From: Chitinophaga caeni
GTDB taxonomy: Bacteria; Bacteroidota; Bacteroidia; Chitinophagales; Chitinophagaceae
Reading direction: 5' to 3'
DNA: 64,000 bases
Assembly (NCBI RefSeq): GCF_002557795.1
Contig: NZ_CP023777.1
Span: forward strand, 930,001 to 994,000
A program made the translations under genes and the position numbers. Below the pieces are notes generated by a model. That model did not search any database. It was not told the DNA's origin and worked only from the letters and a program-made list of their open reading frames with translations. Of the stretch, positions 15,145 to 25,048 are shown piece by piece. Position 1 is the first letter of the stretch. Each line of letters opens with the position of its first letter.

Positions 15145-17184
15145 CTACCGTTTCATCATTTCTAATTGCTGTTGCATTGCGAACATCTGGTCGCGCAATC
15201 TTGCCGCTTCCATAAAGTCCAAGTCCTTGGCAGCCTTTTCCATATCCTTTTTAACCTTCCCGATAGCTTTTTCCATCTGCGGGATCGTATTGATATTACT
15301 ATATGCTGCTCCCTCTTCCGAAACGATGGTTAACTCGTCATGCACTGCCAAAGGTGAATCTTCATCGTAATGCTTGATCTCCAGCACGCTTGTTTGTCCC
15401 AAGATCTGCTCCTTGCTTTTGCGAACGGTTCTCGGCGTAATTCCATGTTCTTTATTATAGATATCTTGTTTCGCGCGGCGACGATCCGTTTCATCGATCG
15501 TGCGCTGCATGCTATCCGTGATTTTATCGGCATAAAAGATTACGAGGCCATCCACGTTACGGGCAGCACGGCCTGCCGTTTGGGTCAGGGAGCGTTCATC
15601 TCTCAAGAATCCCTCTTTATCCGCATCCAGGATTGCCACCAGGGAAACTTCGGGCAAATCCAACCCTTCCCTTAGCAAGTTTACCCCTACCAGCACATCT
15701 ATATTCCCTAACCTCAGGTCACGCAAAATCTCTACTCGCTCCAGGGTATCCACTTCGGAGTGGATGTACCGGCTTTTAATATTGATGCGTTCCAGGTATT
15801 TATTCATTTCTTCCGCCATCCGCTTGGTTAGCGTTGTTACCAGCACACGGTCGCCTTTTAAAACACGCTTATCAATTTCATCCAATAAATCATCGACTTG
15901 GTTCACGCTGGGGCGGATTTCAATCGGTGGATCCAACAAACCGGTAGGTCTTACAACCTGTTCTACAACCACGCCATCTGTTTTGCGTAATTCGTATTCT
16001 CCGGGGGTAGCGCTCACGTACACGACCTGGTTGGTCATTTGCTCAAATTCGTAAAAGTTGAGCGGGCGGTTATCTAATGCCGAGGGCAAACGGAACCCGA
16101 AATCAACCAATGTAAGTTTCCGGGAGCGGTCGCCGCCATACATCCCGCTAATCTGCGGGATGGTTACGTGGCTTTCATCGATCACCAATAGAAAGTCCTT
16201 GGGAAAATAGTCCAACAAACAGAACGGCCTCGTTCCGGGAGAGCGCCTGTCGAGGAATCTACTATAGTTTTCGATGCCGTTGCAATAACCTAATTCACGG
16301 ATCATTTCCACATCGTAGGTCACCCTTTCCGCTAAGCGTTGCGCCTCGATCAATTTCCCTTGTTCCTTGAAATAATTCACCTGTGCAGACATTTCGTCCT
16401 GGATCTCTGTTAAGATTTGGTGCATCATATCTTTCGGCGCCAGGTAGAGGTTAGCAGGAAAGATCGCCGCGGTATCCATTTTCCCGATACGTTTACCCGT
16501 TTCAACTTCAAAGCTTTCGATTTCCTCGATTTCATCGCCAAAGAAAGTGATCCTGTAACCGTAGTCAACATAAGGTAGGTTAATGTCTACCGTATCTCCC
16601 TTCACACGGAAGTTACTCCTGTTAAAATCCCCGGTGGTGCGGGTATATAAAGCATTCACCAATCCATGTAACAAGGTATTGCGGCTCATTACCTGTCCTT
16701 GGTGTAAACGGATGATGCCGTTTTCAAATTCAGTGGGGTTCCCCATACCATAAATGCATGATACGCTCGCTACGACTATAATATCCCTTCTGCCGCTTAA
16801 TAAGTTCGAGGTAGCTCTCAATCTCAGCTTATCCAGTTCCTCATTGATAGATAAATCTTTTTCTATGTAAGTATCACTCACGGGCATATAAGCCTCCGGC
16901 TGATAGTAATCATAATAAGAAACGAAATACTCCACGGCATTATCGGGAAAGAATTGCTTCAGTTCTCCGTATAGCTGCGCCACGAGGGTTTTATTATAAG
17001 TTAGTACCAAGGTAGGCTTCTGCGTATTCTGGATAACGTTGGCCATGGTAAAGGTCTTACCGGAACCGGTTACTCCCAGCAATGTCTGGTGCTTTTCCCC
17101 ATCGAGAATTCCCCCGGTTAATTGCGCGATAGCCGTGGGTTGATCCCCGGCGGGTTGATATGGCGATTGTAATTGGAATGGCAT
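15145..17184 (-). CDS. uvrB: excinuclease ABC subunit B
   Basis: A 679-residue DNA repair helicase of nucleotide excision repair. It receives damaged DNA from UvrA and recruits UvrC. Walker A is GVTGSGKTFT (about residues 38-47), the beta-hairpin region carries YVSYYDYYQPEAYMP, the DEAD-like motif is VIDESHVT, and motif VI is QTAGRAARNVDG. The C-terminal UVR domain (AAKDLDFMEAARLRDQM) that binds UvrC is intact. Length is normal and the gene is complete. Confidence 0.98.
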   Translation of the reverse strand: MPFQLQSPYQPAGDQPTAIAQLTGGILDGEKHQTLLGVTGSGKTFTMANVIQNTQKPTLVLTYNKTLVAQLYGELKQFFPDNAVEYFVSYYDYYQPEAYMPVSDTYIEKDLSINEELDKLRLRATSNLLSGRRDIIVVASVSCIYGMGNPTEFENGIIRLHQGQVMSRNTLLHGLVNALYTRTTGDFNRSNFRVKGDTVDINLPYVDYGYRITFFGDEIEEIESFEVETGKRIGKMDTAAIFPANLYLAPKDMMHQILTEIQDEMSAQVNYFKEQGKLIEAQRLAERVTYDVEMIRELGYCNGIENYSRFLDRRSPGTRPFCLLDYFPKDFLLVIDESHVTIPQISGMYGGDRSRKLTLVDFGFRLPSALDNRPLNFYEFEQMTNQVVYVSATPGEYELRKTDGVVVEQVVRPTGLLDPPIEIRPSVNQVDDLLDEIDKRVLKGDRVLVTTLTKRMAEEMNKYLERINIKSRYIHSEVDTLERVEILRDLRLGNIDVLVGVNLLREGLDLPEVSLVAILDADKEGFLRDERSLTQTAGRAARNVDGLVIFYADKITDSMQRTIDETDRRRAKQDIYNKEHGITPRTVRKSKEQILGQTSVLEIKHYDEDSPLAVHDELTIVSEEGAAYSNINTIPQMEKAIGKVKKDMEKAAKDLDFMEAARLRDQMFAMQQQLEMMKR

Positions 17185-17274
17185 GTTAAATATTTATATT
17201 TGATGTAAATGGGAGTATAAAAACTTTTTTATTCAGTTGTTCTCGCGGAACTTTACATTCAAAATTAACTATTC

Positions 17275-18081
17275 ATGCACAAATTGATCAATTTTAAGAA
17301 AACAATTATACTGGTATTGATCCTGGTATTAGGCAGTAATACATATGCATGGGGCCCAACGGGGCATCGGGTGGTTGCAGAGATTGCCAATAGGCATTTA
17401 AGTTCCCGGGCAAAAAAAGCGATTGCCGGCATCATCGGAAACGAAAGCTTGGCGATGATTGCCAACTGGCCCGATTTCATAAAATCCGATACTACTAACA
17501 AATACAAGCATACTTCCCCCTGGCATTATGTGGACTTCCCCGGCCACATATCCAGGGAAACTTTTGATGAGATGATCCGTGAGGATAAAGCGCAAGGCGA
17601 GTTGTACAAGCAAACCCTTGCCATGATCGAGCAACTAAAAAATCCTGCCTCCAGTAAAGAAGAAAAAAGGTTTGCATTGAGTTTCTTGGTACACATGATA
17701 GGGGATATGCACCAACCGTTACATGTTGGTCATGATGAAGATCAAGGCGGTAATAAGATTAGTGTGAAATGGTTTGACAAACCCACGAACCTCCACCGTG
17801 TTTGGGACGAACACTTAATTGATTTCCAACAGCTTAGTTATACAGAATACACAAATTGGCTGGATCGCTCACCATTATCAACAATTAAAACGATACAAGG
17901 AGGAAGCATTACAGACTGGTTATTCGAATCGCATTTAATAGCCGATAAAATTTATGATCGCACCAAGGATGGGGATCAATTGAGTTACCGTTACAATTAC
18001 ATCTTTGTAAACGACCTCAATAACCAACTTTTGAAAGGTGGATTAAGGTTAGCGAAGGTGCTGAATGACATTTATAAATAA
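17275..18081 (+). CDS. secreted S1/P1-type zinc nuclease
   Basis: A 268-residue exported enzyme. After the signal peptide (about residues 1-25, ending NTYA) the mature protein begins with Trp in WGPTGHRVVAEIA; in this family the N-terminal Trp amine and side groups bind the zinc cluster. Other zinc ligands are seen in SPWHYVDFPG, FLVHMIGDMHQPLHVG and HRVWDEHLI. S1/P1 nucleases cut single-stranded DNA and RNA and release nucleotides, suiting nutrient scavenging in the periplasm or outside. It is a single gene. Confidence 0.93.
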   Translation: MHKLINFKKTIILVLILVLGSNTYAWGPTGHRVVAEIANRHLSSRAKKAIAGIIGNESLAMIANWPDFIKSDTTNKYKHTSPWHYVDFPGHISRETFDEMIREDKAQGELYKQTLAMIEQLKNPASSKEEKRFALSFLVHMIGDMHQPLHVGHDEDQGGNKISVKWFDKPTNLHRVWDEHLIDFQQLSYTEYTNWLDRSPLSTIKTIQGGSITDWLFESHLIADKIYDRTKDGDQLSYRYNYIFVNDLNNQLLKGGLRLAKVLNDIYK

Positions 18082-18129
18082 ATAAAATATCCGCCCCGGT
18101 TAATTTTTATGTAGATCATAATATTATAA

Positions 18130-18165
18130 AACGGGCTGCTTTCTTTGGATGGAAAGCAGCCCGTT
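18130..18165. terminator. bidirectional terminator between S1/P1 nuclease and PfkB kinase
   Basis: AACGGGCTGCTTTC (18130-18143) pairs with GAAAGCAGCCCGTT (18152-18165), 14 bp, between converging genes. T-rich sequence follows on both strands. Confidence 0.8.
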
Positions 18166-18193
18166 GTTCTTCATTTTATTTAATCAATACCTT

Positions 18194-19117
18194 TTATACA
18201 AGATCTATATCAAAATTCACAAGCTGTACAAATTGATCTAATCTTTCGCTGATATCATCGCGTGTAATTCCGCGTAAACGCTTCACACCGAACTGTTCTA
18301 CACAAAAAGACGCCATCGCGGAACCAACGATTATTGCCGTCTTCATATTTTCAAAAGAAATATCCTTGGTGCGGGCAATATGACCGATAAATCCACCGGC
18401 AAACGTATCGCCGGCCCCCGTTGGATCAAAAACATCATCCAAAGGCATAGCAGGAGCAAAGAACACGTGATTTTCACTAAATAATAGCGCTCCATGTTCC
18501 CCTTTCTTAATGATAAGGTATTTGGGACCCATGGTAAGGATCTTCTTCGCAGCCTTCACTAATGAATATTCCCCGGTTAATTGACGGGCTTCGCTATCAT
18601 TCACCAACAATACATCCACCATTTTGATGACTTCTAATAGATCGCTAAGTGCCGTTTCCATCCAAAAGTTCATCGTATCCATCACGATCAATTTCGGACG
18701 AACCTTAAACTGTTCGATCACGCTTTTCTGCACCTGCGGGGTAAGGTTACCCAGGATGAGAAATTCGCTGGACTGGTAACTGTCGGGTATCATCGGGTCA
18801 AAATCAGCCAAAACATTGAGCTCTGTAGCCAAAGTATCCCTGGTGTTCATATCCATATGGTAACGGCCTGCCCAATAGAAGCTTTTTTCACCCTGCTTCA
18901 TTTGCACACCTTCCAGTTGAACCCCCTTCTTTGAAAGCTCATCAAGCTCATCCTTGGGGAAATCCTCCCCGATTACGGAGACTTGATTCACACTATCCAA
19001 GAAATTCGATGCAGCCCAAGCAATATAAGTAGCAGAACCCCCAATAATTTTACCAGATTTTCCAAAGGGCGTTTCAATTTCATCGAACGCCATAGAGCCT
19101 ACAACAGTCAGCGACAT
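18194..19117 (-). CDS. PfkB-family sugar/nucleoside kinase
   Basis: A 307-residue ribokinase-fold kinase. Signature 2 with the catalytic Asp is DPTGAGDTFAGGFIGH; the N-terminal substrate site has GGSATYIAWAASNF. Substrate is not evident; family members phosphorylate fructose, ribose, adenosine or inosine, and the sequence looks closer to the nucleoside/ribokinase group than to phosphofructokinase. A minus-strand TAAATTTG (19123-19130) sits just before the ATG, which would give a very short leader. The MATE gene and its terminator lie upstream. Confidence 0.87.
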   Translation of the reverse strand: MSLTVVGSMAFDEIETPFGKSGKIIGGSATYIAWAASNFLDSVNQVSVIGEDFPKDELDELSKKGVQLEGVQMKQGEKSFYWAGRYHMDMNTRDTLATELNVLADFDPMIPDSYQSSEFLILGNLTPQVQKSVIEQFKVRPKLIVMDTMNFWMETALSDLLEVIKMVDVLLVNDSEARQLTGEYSLVKAAKKILTMGPKYLIIKKGEHGALLFSENHVFFAPAMPLDDVFDPTGAGDTFAGGFIGHIARTKDISFENMKTAIIVGSAMASFCVEQFGVKRLRGITRDDISERLDQFVQLVNFDIDLV

Positions 19118-19195
19118 TTATACAAATTTAAAATTGATGAATGCAGAAAACCGGGATTTCCCCGGCTTAAAAACTCGCCAAAGTTAAGTATTAAA

Positions 19196-19220
19196 GGGGA
19201 GAAGGTGGTGCAATCTCCCC
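19196..19220 (-). terminator. terminator of the MATE transporter gene
   Basis: GGGGAGA (19196-19202) pairs with TCTCCCC (19214-19220), followed on the minus strand by TTTAATACTT, 21 bases after the stop. A second small stem CCGGG/CCCGG with TTTT lies at 19151-19164. Confidence 0.6.
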
Positions 19221-19240
19221 CTAAAATTGACAATTTACCG

Positions 19241-20653
19241 CTAAATGTGAACCAGCTTCCATTTTCCCCGGCGGAATATTGCGAAACCGATAGCCGCTAC
19301 CACCGTTTCTGCGATACAGATTGCTATGAATACACCCGGTGGACCGAACCGAAAAATAATGGCCAAGATATATGCCAACGGGATTTGTATTAACCAGAAC
19401 CCTACTATATTAATCAACAGGGGAGTCCTGGTATCACCGGCGCCATTAATTGATTGGATAATGACCATCCCGAAAGCATACACTAAAAACCCGATGCTTA
19501 CAATCCTTAAACAGTCAACACCATAGCGAATTACCTCCGGTTCATGGGTAAACATCCCGATAATTCCCTTCGTAAACACGATGAAAAAGACAGAAATTGT
19601 ACCTAGTACCGCCATATTATAAAAGGCGGCCCGGTATACGGATTGCTCTGCCCTGTCCGGTTGCTGGGCACCCAGGTTCTGCCCGACAAGCGTGGCCGCG
19701 GCATTTGCTAAGCCCCATGCCGGTAAAAGCGAGAAAATCACCACCCTGATACCGATCGTATAACCGGCGATGGCAGCTTCTCCAAAAGAAGAAATAATCC
19801 TGATCAGTACAATCCAACTTGCCGAGTTGATGAGGAATTGTCCCGCAGCACTAGAAGCGATTTTAACGACTTGCTTCATCAATGCCATGTTAGGTTTAAA
19901 TAAAGCAAAGTTGAAATTAATATTCTTATTTCCCCTGAATAGAAACCATAGCTGGAATATTACGCCGGTGCTACGCCCTACAACCGTAGCAATAGCAGCG
20001 CCCTTTAACCCGAAAGCAGGTATAGGCCCCCATCCGAAGATGAATATGGGGCAGCAAATGATATTGATGATATTTGCTAACCATAGGGACTGCATTGCCA
20101 TGACCGCGTTGCCCGCTCCCCGGAAAATACCGTTGACCAGGAACAATAAGGTAATCACGATATTGCTGCCAAGCATAATCCTAGTGTAAGAAGTTCCGAC
20201 TTGCAGGACTTCATTTCCAGCGCCCATTAACTTTAATAACTGCGGGGCAAAGAATGCACCCGGAATAGAGATTAAAAGCGAAACAATGATACCGACCAAC
20301 AAGGTTTGCGCAGCGGCGCGGGAAGCGCCATCTTTATCCTTTTCGCCCGTTCTACGTGCAACTAAGGCAGTGGCAGCCATACCGATCCCCATCGCCAATG
20401 AATAAATAATCATCAGCATTGATTCCGTCAACCCCACGGTGGCGATACTATTTTTGCCCAGTTCACTTACAAAATAGATATCTACCACTGCAAAAAGTGA
20501 TTCCATCACCATCTCCAAGATCATGGGGATAGCTAATAATACGATAGCCTGTTTAATACTCCCGGAAGTATAATTATATTCTTTTCCCGTAATGGCATTT
20601 CCGATCAAACCGAAAATCCTTTGCACACGGGAAACTCGTTGCGATAGACGCAT
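19241..20653 (-). CDS. MATE-family multidrug/metabolite exporter
   Basis: A 470-residue inner-membrane protein with about twelve membrane segments in two homologous halves. The N-terminal half has MILEMVMESLFAVVDIYFV and the second half GQFLINSASWIVLIRIISSFGEAAIAGYTIGIRV, both typical of MATE transporters (NorM/DinF group) that expel organic cations using a Na+ or H+ gradient. Substrate is unknown. The mRNA leader contains two hairpins (20702-20767), which could control expression. Confidence 0.92.
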   Translation of the reverse strand: MRLSQRVSRVQRIFGLIGNAITGKEYNYTSGSIKQAIVLLAIPMILEMVMESLFAVVDIYFVSELGKNSIATVGLTESMLMIIYSLAMGIGMAATALVARRTGEKDKDGASRAAAQTLLVGIIVSLLISIPGAFFAPQLLKLMGAGNEVLQVGTSYTRIMLGSNIVITLLFLVNGIFRGAGNAVMAMQSLWLANIINIICCPIFIFGWGPIPAFGLKGAAIATVVGRSTGVIFQLWFLFRGNKNINFNFALFKPNMALMKQVVKIASSAAGQFLINSASWIVLIRIISSFGEAAIAGYTIGIRVVIFSLLPAWGLANAAATLVGQNLGAQQPDRAEQSVYRAAFYNMAVLGTISVFFIVFTKGIIGMFTHEPEVIRYGVDCLRIVSIGFLVYAFGMVIIQSINGAGDTRTPLLINIVGFWLIQIPLAYILAIIFRFGPPGVFIAICIAETVVAAIGFAIFRRGKWKLVHI

Positions 20654-21135
20654 GGTTAAACAACTTAAATTGAGTAATAATTAGAAATAACAAACGAAGT
20701 GGCGCAAAGGATCTTTGCGCTGCAATAAGAGAAATGATTTACATCTTGACTTCGCTAGAACAAGATGGGTGTGGAGACTTTCATAATCAGCATAGTTTGA
20801 GTTGCAAATATAGACATTTTATTTACTTCGAGAGAAATTCTATGAATTAATTGTCATGTAAACAAATTTGGAAATTTCAAATGAGGGCTTTTAAAAGGTG
20901 TTGCGACATCCTCAATTTAAAATACCCGTAATGAAAATACAGCCTGATTTTCATAATAGAATAAGGCAGAACAGCATTCCATTGAAAAAAATTAAAAAAA
21001 AATTCAAATTGCTGTAACATTTCATAAACACTCCCGTTTAACATCCATAACCAATAATGAAAACTAAACTCGATTATCGGAAACCTATTGAGAAAAATTC
21101 ATTAAACAAACATCAATAATTTAAAAACGGAAACC
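20654..21135. other. 482-base gap with two hairpins in the MATE gene leader
   Basis: GCGCAAAG-GAT-CTTTGCGC (20702-20720) and CATCTTG...CAAGATG (20742-20767) form two hairpins 50-115 bases upstream of the MATE ATG. No riboswitch class was recognised. The remainder is AT-rich and carries the promoter of the lipoprotein gene. Confidence 0.5.
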
Positions 21136-21606
21136 ATGTTTATGCTTACTAAAAAGGCTCTTAAAAGAAGCCTAATGGCTATTGCTTTGCCCGCAATGCT
21201 TTGCTTTACAGTTACTGCTTGTAGCGATGACGATGACGATGCGCCAAGAATGCGCACCAAGGAGTACGCTTTCACTAGCACAGATAGTACAGCAAATGGT
21301 AAAGTGACCATCAAGGAGAAAGCTGATTCTACTATTGAAATCGCCATCACACTCAATAAATCTATTAAAGATACTACTTACAATTTCGGTGTCTTTAAAG
21401 GCGAAGACGTAGCTGTTACTACTGACACTTTATTGGCTTTACCTAGTGTTAAAAGTACCGGGGCAGGCTTGGAAAGCAAAGCTACCGTTAATTCTATCAG
21501 CTATGACAGCGCGATGAAAGTTAAAGCTTTCGCACGTATTTCTTTCGTAGACGGAGAAACAGAAGAAGCAGTCGCTACTAAGAAAATCCTAGATGCTGCT
21601 AATTAA
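21136..21606 (+). CDS. small acidic surface lipoprotein
   Basis: A 156-residue protein with a lipoprotein signal peptide: Lys/Arg-rich start, hydrophobic core and lipobox TVTAC with the lipidated Cys29. Directly after Cys comes SDDDDD, an acidic run of the kind that acts as a lipoprotein export signal to the cell surface in Bacteroidota. The rest is a single beta-rich domain with many Thr/Ser/Lys and no recognised family. It stands alone between a long gap and the OmpA gene. Met3 is an alternative start. Confidence 0.8.
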   Translation: MFMLTKKALKRSLMAIALPAMLCFTVTACSDDDDDAPRMRTKEYAFTSTDSTANGKVTIKEKADSTIEIAITLNKSIKDTTYNFGVFKGEDVAVTTDTLLALPSVKSTGAGLESKATVNSISYDSAMKVKAFARISFVDGETEEAVATKKILDAAN

Positions 21607-21665
21607 TTTTTCTGTTAGTTCAATTATTGCTTAAGCAATAAAACAGTTATAGGTAAATTAAAAAT

Positions 21666-21693
21666 TAACAGCCGGGATTACTCCCGGCTGTTA
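21666..21693. terminator. terminator between the lipoprotein gene and the adhesin operon
   Basis: TAACAGCCGGG (21666-21676) pairs with CCCGGCTGTTA (21683-21693), an 11-bp stem with a 6-base loop. The minus strand then reads ATTTTTAATTT, so it best serves the minus-strand operon ending at 21878. Confidence 0.7.
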
Positions 21694-21877
21694 CTCCATT
21701 CTTAGAGCTTATAAAACCCCCATTGTGAGAAGCGCTTAGTAATGAATTACCCTGCACTATTTACTATTGAATGGTCTTTTTATTCAACTTAAGTATCCCA
21801 AATCAGTTGAATAATGATAATTGATGGTTAGGATATGGAAAAGGTAATTCATATTCCAAGGTTAAAATCATTATTAA

Positions 21878-23875
21878 CTAGTGCTTATTTCTAAGCACCT
21901 TAAATTCAGTTCTACGGTTTAATTGTCTTCCATCAGGATTATCTTTTCCGTTCGGTAATGTATTTGGAGCAATCGGCATCGACTCCCCGTAGCCATGTGC
22001 AATAATCCTTGACCTACTAATCCCTTTCGAGATCAGGTAATCTACGCAAGATTGCGCCCTAGCATCAGACAATTTCAAGTTATACGCATCCGTACCTTTA
22101 CTATCGGTATGCGCGCTTAATTCGATTTCAATATCAGGGTTGTCCACTAATATGGTATATAAAGTATCTAGTACCACTAAAGATTGTGGCCTTAAAGTGG
22201 CTTTATCAAAATCGTAATAAATATCCTTAAGGATGATCGGTTTACCCACTTCATACCTCTTTAGGCAGATACCTGGGTTAAACAGCGTATCAGCAGTGTG
22301 TAATGTAGCCGTGTTAGCAGAGATCGTTTTAGAGAAGTAATTTTCTTTTTCTGCTAATATCTTGTAGTCTTTATCAAGTTCTACTTCGAATTCATACTTC
22401 CCGGTTTCATTCAATACGACTTGATCTATAATTTTATTTTCCGGTTGTAACAGCAATGTAATTTTAGCTCCTGTTAACGGCGCACCGCCATCACAGTCAT
22501 TCACCATCCCCATCATTACCTTCGCTACTTTTTGAAGCGTGAATACTTCCAAACAGCAAACCGATTCCCTATCAGAACTAAAAAATCCTTGTTGCATGCC
22601 GTTATCGGTAGTATTGGGGCAGAAATATATATCATCCTTCGGGGAATTTAAGGGATATCCCATATTAACAGGATTTACCCAATCACCGAAAGAACCCTTG
22701 CTGCTAAAGAAATCCATCCCCCCGAAACCGACTCTGCCATTGGTGCTAAAGAGCAACATTTTATTCCTAGTATCATAAAAAGGGGCACAATCGTCTTCTT
22801 TAGAATTGATAATATTACCCATATTTACCGGGGCGTTAGGCGTGCCGTTTTGCAAGGTAGCATACCAAAGATCAAACTTACCGTTACCCCCGGGCCTATC
22901 TGATGAAAACAATAAATATTTACCGTCGCTGGTAAGCATTGGCTCCTTGGAGCTATATCCATCTGCATTCACGTTAGCGCCTAATTTTACCGGCTCTGAC
23001 CAGCTGCTTCCCGATCTTTTAGATTCGTAAATCGCGCTCATCTTTTGCCCGTTCTTCGTAGTCCACTTGGTAAGGTACATGGTGTTTCCACCGGGGGATA
23101 ATGTCGCAACCCCCATATCCATATTTTTCTCAAGGGGAATATCTACCAAGCTGGAATTTTCAAATTCATGGCCGCTCCCGGATGCAGTATAAAGTTTATT
23201 AACATAAGGATTCCCTTTTTTATCTAAAGCCCCGGAATCCGGTCTAGAAGAAGTAAAAATGATATTCCCGGCTTTTTCCAGGACAGCAGCATAATTAGCT
23301 CCTGCACGATTTACATCTCCTGTAACTTTCATTACAGTAAAACGGGGAGTTTTTTTCATTTCTTCAACTGCAAATTCGCAAGTAGCTATTTCAACAAGGG
23401 CTTGGGTCGAATAATCATCGTAACCTTTATATTCCTCTTTAAATTGCTTGAATTGCTGCAAGGCTTCATCGTACCGACCTAAAGCTCTTAAGCATACTGC
23501 ATATTGATACCTTATTAACGGAAACATGGCAACGGCCTCGGTAGCATTATCATTTATAATAGAAGCGTACCATTTTTCAGCGCTGGCATAATCGTAGTAA
23601 TGGCGGTAAGATTCTGCAAGCCTGTATTTCACCTCTTCATAATCTTTCACTTTCTTCTTTTCCTTCCTCGAACTTTTATCCACTACATAAGGAATGAATT
23701 TCGCTTCCTTGGTATCGAAGGTATTGAGGGCTTTATTATAATATTGGGCGGCAGAATAAAAATCCTTGTTCATATAATATACGTCTGCCGTCCTTCTGTA
23801 GTCAGCTACATATTGCGCCAAGGCAGCATTAACAATTACAAGGGATATAACGAATAGAAAAGTAAATTTCTTCAT
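21878..23875 (-). CDS. OmpA-family protein with TPR, PD40 propeller and carboxypeptidase-like domains (PorE-like)
   Basis: About 665 residues from the ATG at 23875, which begins a signal peptide (MKKFTFLFVISLVIVNAALAQ). Domains in order: TPR-like helices (about 25-150), a PD40/WD40-like beta-propeller (about 190-460; SDGKYLLFSSDRPGGNGKFDL), a carboxypeptidase-regulatory fold (about 475-550), and an OmpA peptidoglycan-binding domain (about 555-660; SAHTDSKGTDAYN, LSDARAQSCVDYL). This layout matches T9SS-linked PorE-type proteins that tie outer-membrane machinery to peptidoglycan. It is the last gene of the adhesin-PorP-OmpA operon. The frame extends to 23941 without a better start. Confidence 0.88.
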   Translation of the reverse strand: MKKFTFLFVISLVIVNAALAQYVADYRRTADVYYMNKDFYSAAQYYNKALNTFDTKEAKFIPYVVDKSSRKEKKKVKDYEEVKYRLAESYRHYYDYASAEKWYASIINDNATEAVAMFPLIRYQYAVCLRALGRYDEALQQFKQFKEEYKGYDDYSTQALVEIATCEFAVEEMKKTPRFTVMKVTGDVNRAGANYAAVLEKAGNIIFTSSRPDSGALDKKGNPYVNKLYTASGSGHEFENSSLVDIPLEKNMDMGVATLSPGGNTMYLTKWTTKNGQKMSAIYESKRSGSSWSEPVKLGANVNADGYSSKEPMLTSDGKYLLFSSDRPGGNGKFDLWYATLQNGTPNAPVNMGNIINSKEDDCAPFYDTRNKMLLFSTNGRVGFGGMDFFSSKGSFGDWVNPVNMGYPLNSPKDDIYFCPNTTDNGMQQGFFSSDRESVCCLEVFTLQKVAKVMMGMVNDCDGGAPLTGAKITLLLQPENKIIDQVVLNETGKYEFEVELDKDYKILAEKENYFSKTISANTATLHTADTLFNPGICLKRYEVGKPIILKDIYYDFDKATLRPQSLVVLDTLYTILVDNPDIEIELSAHTDSKGTDAYNLKLSDARAQSCVDYLISKGISRSRIIAHGYGESMPIAPNTLPNGKDNPDGRQLNRRTEFKVLRNKH

Positions 23876-23947
23876 GGGGATACCATTTATTTGAATCGAT
23901 GGTAATAGAAATCGTCGATATATAATATGAATTCGTTTCATTATTGA

Positions 23948-24958
23948 CTAGAGTCTAGGACAGATGAAATATTCCGGGTCGAAGATTCTTTTCTTACGGA
24001 ACACGTAAGAAAGTGATACTTCGAAACTGTTACTCCCGTTCACTAATCGTCTCAGGTTAGAGGTATTAGCATCATAGCTTAAGCCGAGTGTGAAATGTTG
24101 ATAACGGGCGCCGGCAAAAGGTATAACACAATCCTTCCAGCGGTAATTCGCTCCTAGCAACACGTCGCACATCGGGTTTACTAATATCTGCGCATAGGCG
24201 CCACCCACGATCTCTTCCGCATTTCCCTGCCGCATATACAAACCCGTGGGAGTAATATTTAACATATCGCTTACCTTGATCCTCATACCACCATGTGCCA
24301 CGTAACGTACCGGCAATTTACGGTCGCCGTTATCTGCCTCTAAGAATGGATCTTCCGGTTGGGTAAGATGTGCGGCGGCAACTCCAACAAAAGGATTCAC
24401 CGTATGGTTGGGATTACCGTCGAAGAACATGACCCCCGCATTTACATCGAACACGGTAGAAGAAGTCCTTCCCAAGTTTTCACCGCTGATCATATTCGGA
24501 TCGAAGCCGATCACAGGATTGTACTGGCTACCAAATTGCAATTTGCTTTGGTCGATCCTGCGGTTGATAATACCGGCTTGTACACCAAATGAAAACTGGC
24601 TGGTTTGGTTTCGCCCCAACTTCACGCCGTTATAGGCAATGCTAGCCATTGCATTTAGATAATTATACCCGGCGTCCCCAGCAGACATGTTCAGAACATT
24701 TACACCGAGGCCGAGATTTTTTGCAGTGGGAGCATCAAACGACACACCGGCAGTAGAAAATGGTTTGCCGAAGTTGTTCCATTGCGTCCTGTAATTTCCA
24801 TTTAACCTATAATCACCGTCCACAACACCTGTAAGGCCAGGGTTCAACCATAGGGGGTAAGCGTAGTACTGGGAAAAATGCGGGTCTACCTGTGCTTTGG
24901 CAAGCGCCGGCACAAATACACAGAACGCAAGCACTACAATGATGATTTTGTTTCTCAT
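23948..24958 (-). CDS. PorP/SprF-family T9SS outer-membrane protein
   Basis: A 336-residue beta-barrel protein with signal peptide (ending ALAKAQ). The PorP/SprF pattern is clear: VDPHFSQYYAYPLWLNPGLTG at the mature N-terminus, then RLNGNYRTQWNNF and repeated barrel strands, ending near FRKKRIFD. In gliding Bacteroidota SprF is needed to secrete and attach the adhesin SprB, and PorP-like genes are usually coupled with a giant C-terminal-domain protein. Here it lies 90 bases downstream of such a gene, so it is probably that adhesin's dedicated partner. Confidence 0.92.
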   Translation of the reverse strand: MRNKIIIVVLAFCVFVPALAKAQVDPHFSQYYAYPLWLNPGLTGVVDGDYRLNGNYRTQWNNFGKPFSTAGVSFDAPTAKNLGLGVNVLNMSAGDAGYNYLNAMASIAYNGVKLGRNQTSQFSFGVQAGIINRRIDQSKLQFGSQYNPVIGFDPNMISGENLGRTSSTVFDVNAGVMFFDGNPNHTVNPFVGVAAAHLTQPEDPFLEADNGDRKLPVRYVAHGGMRIKVSDMLNITPTGLYMRQGNAEEIVGGAYAQILVNPMCDVLLGANYRWKDCVIPFAGARYQHFTLGLSYDANTSNLRRLVNGSNSFEVSLSYVFRKKRIFDPEYFICPRL

Positions 24959-25048
24959 GGGAACATTTTTTGGTTGTTCGAGATAAGCAGGAATGAAGAG
25001 GGATACAGCATCATTCCTGCTTTATGTTTTTTAGCTCTAATGAATGTT

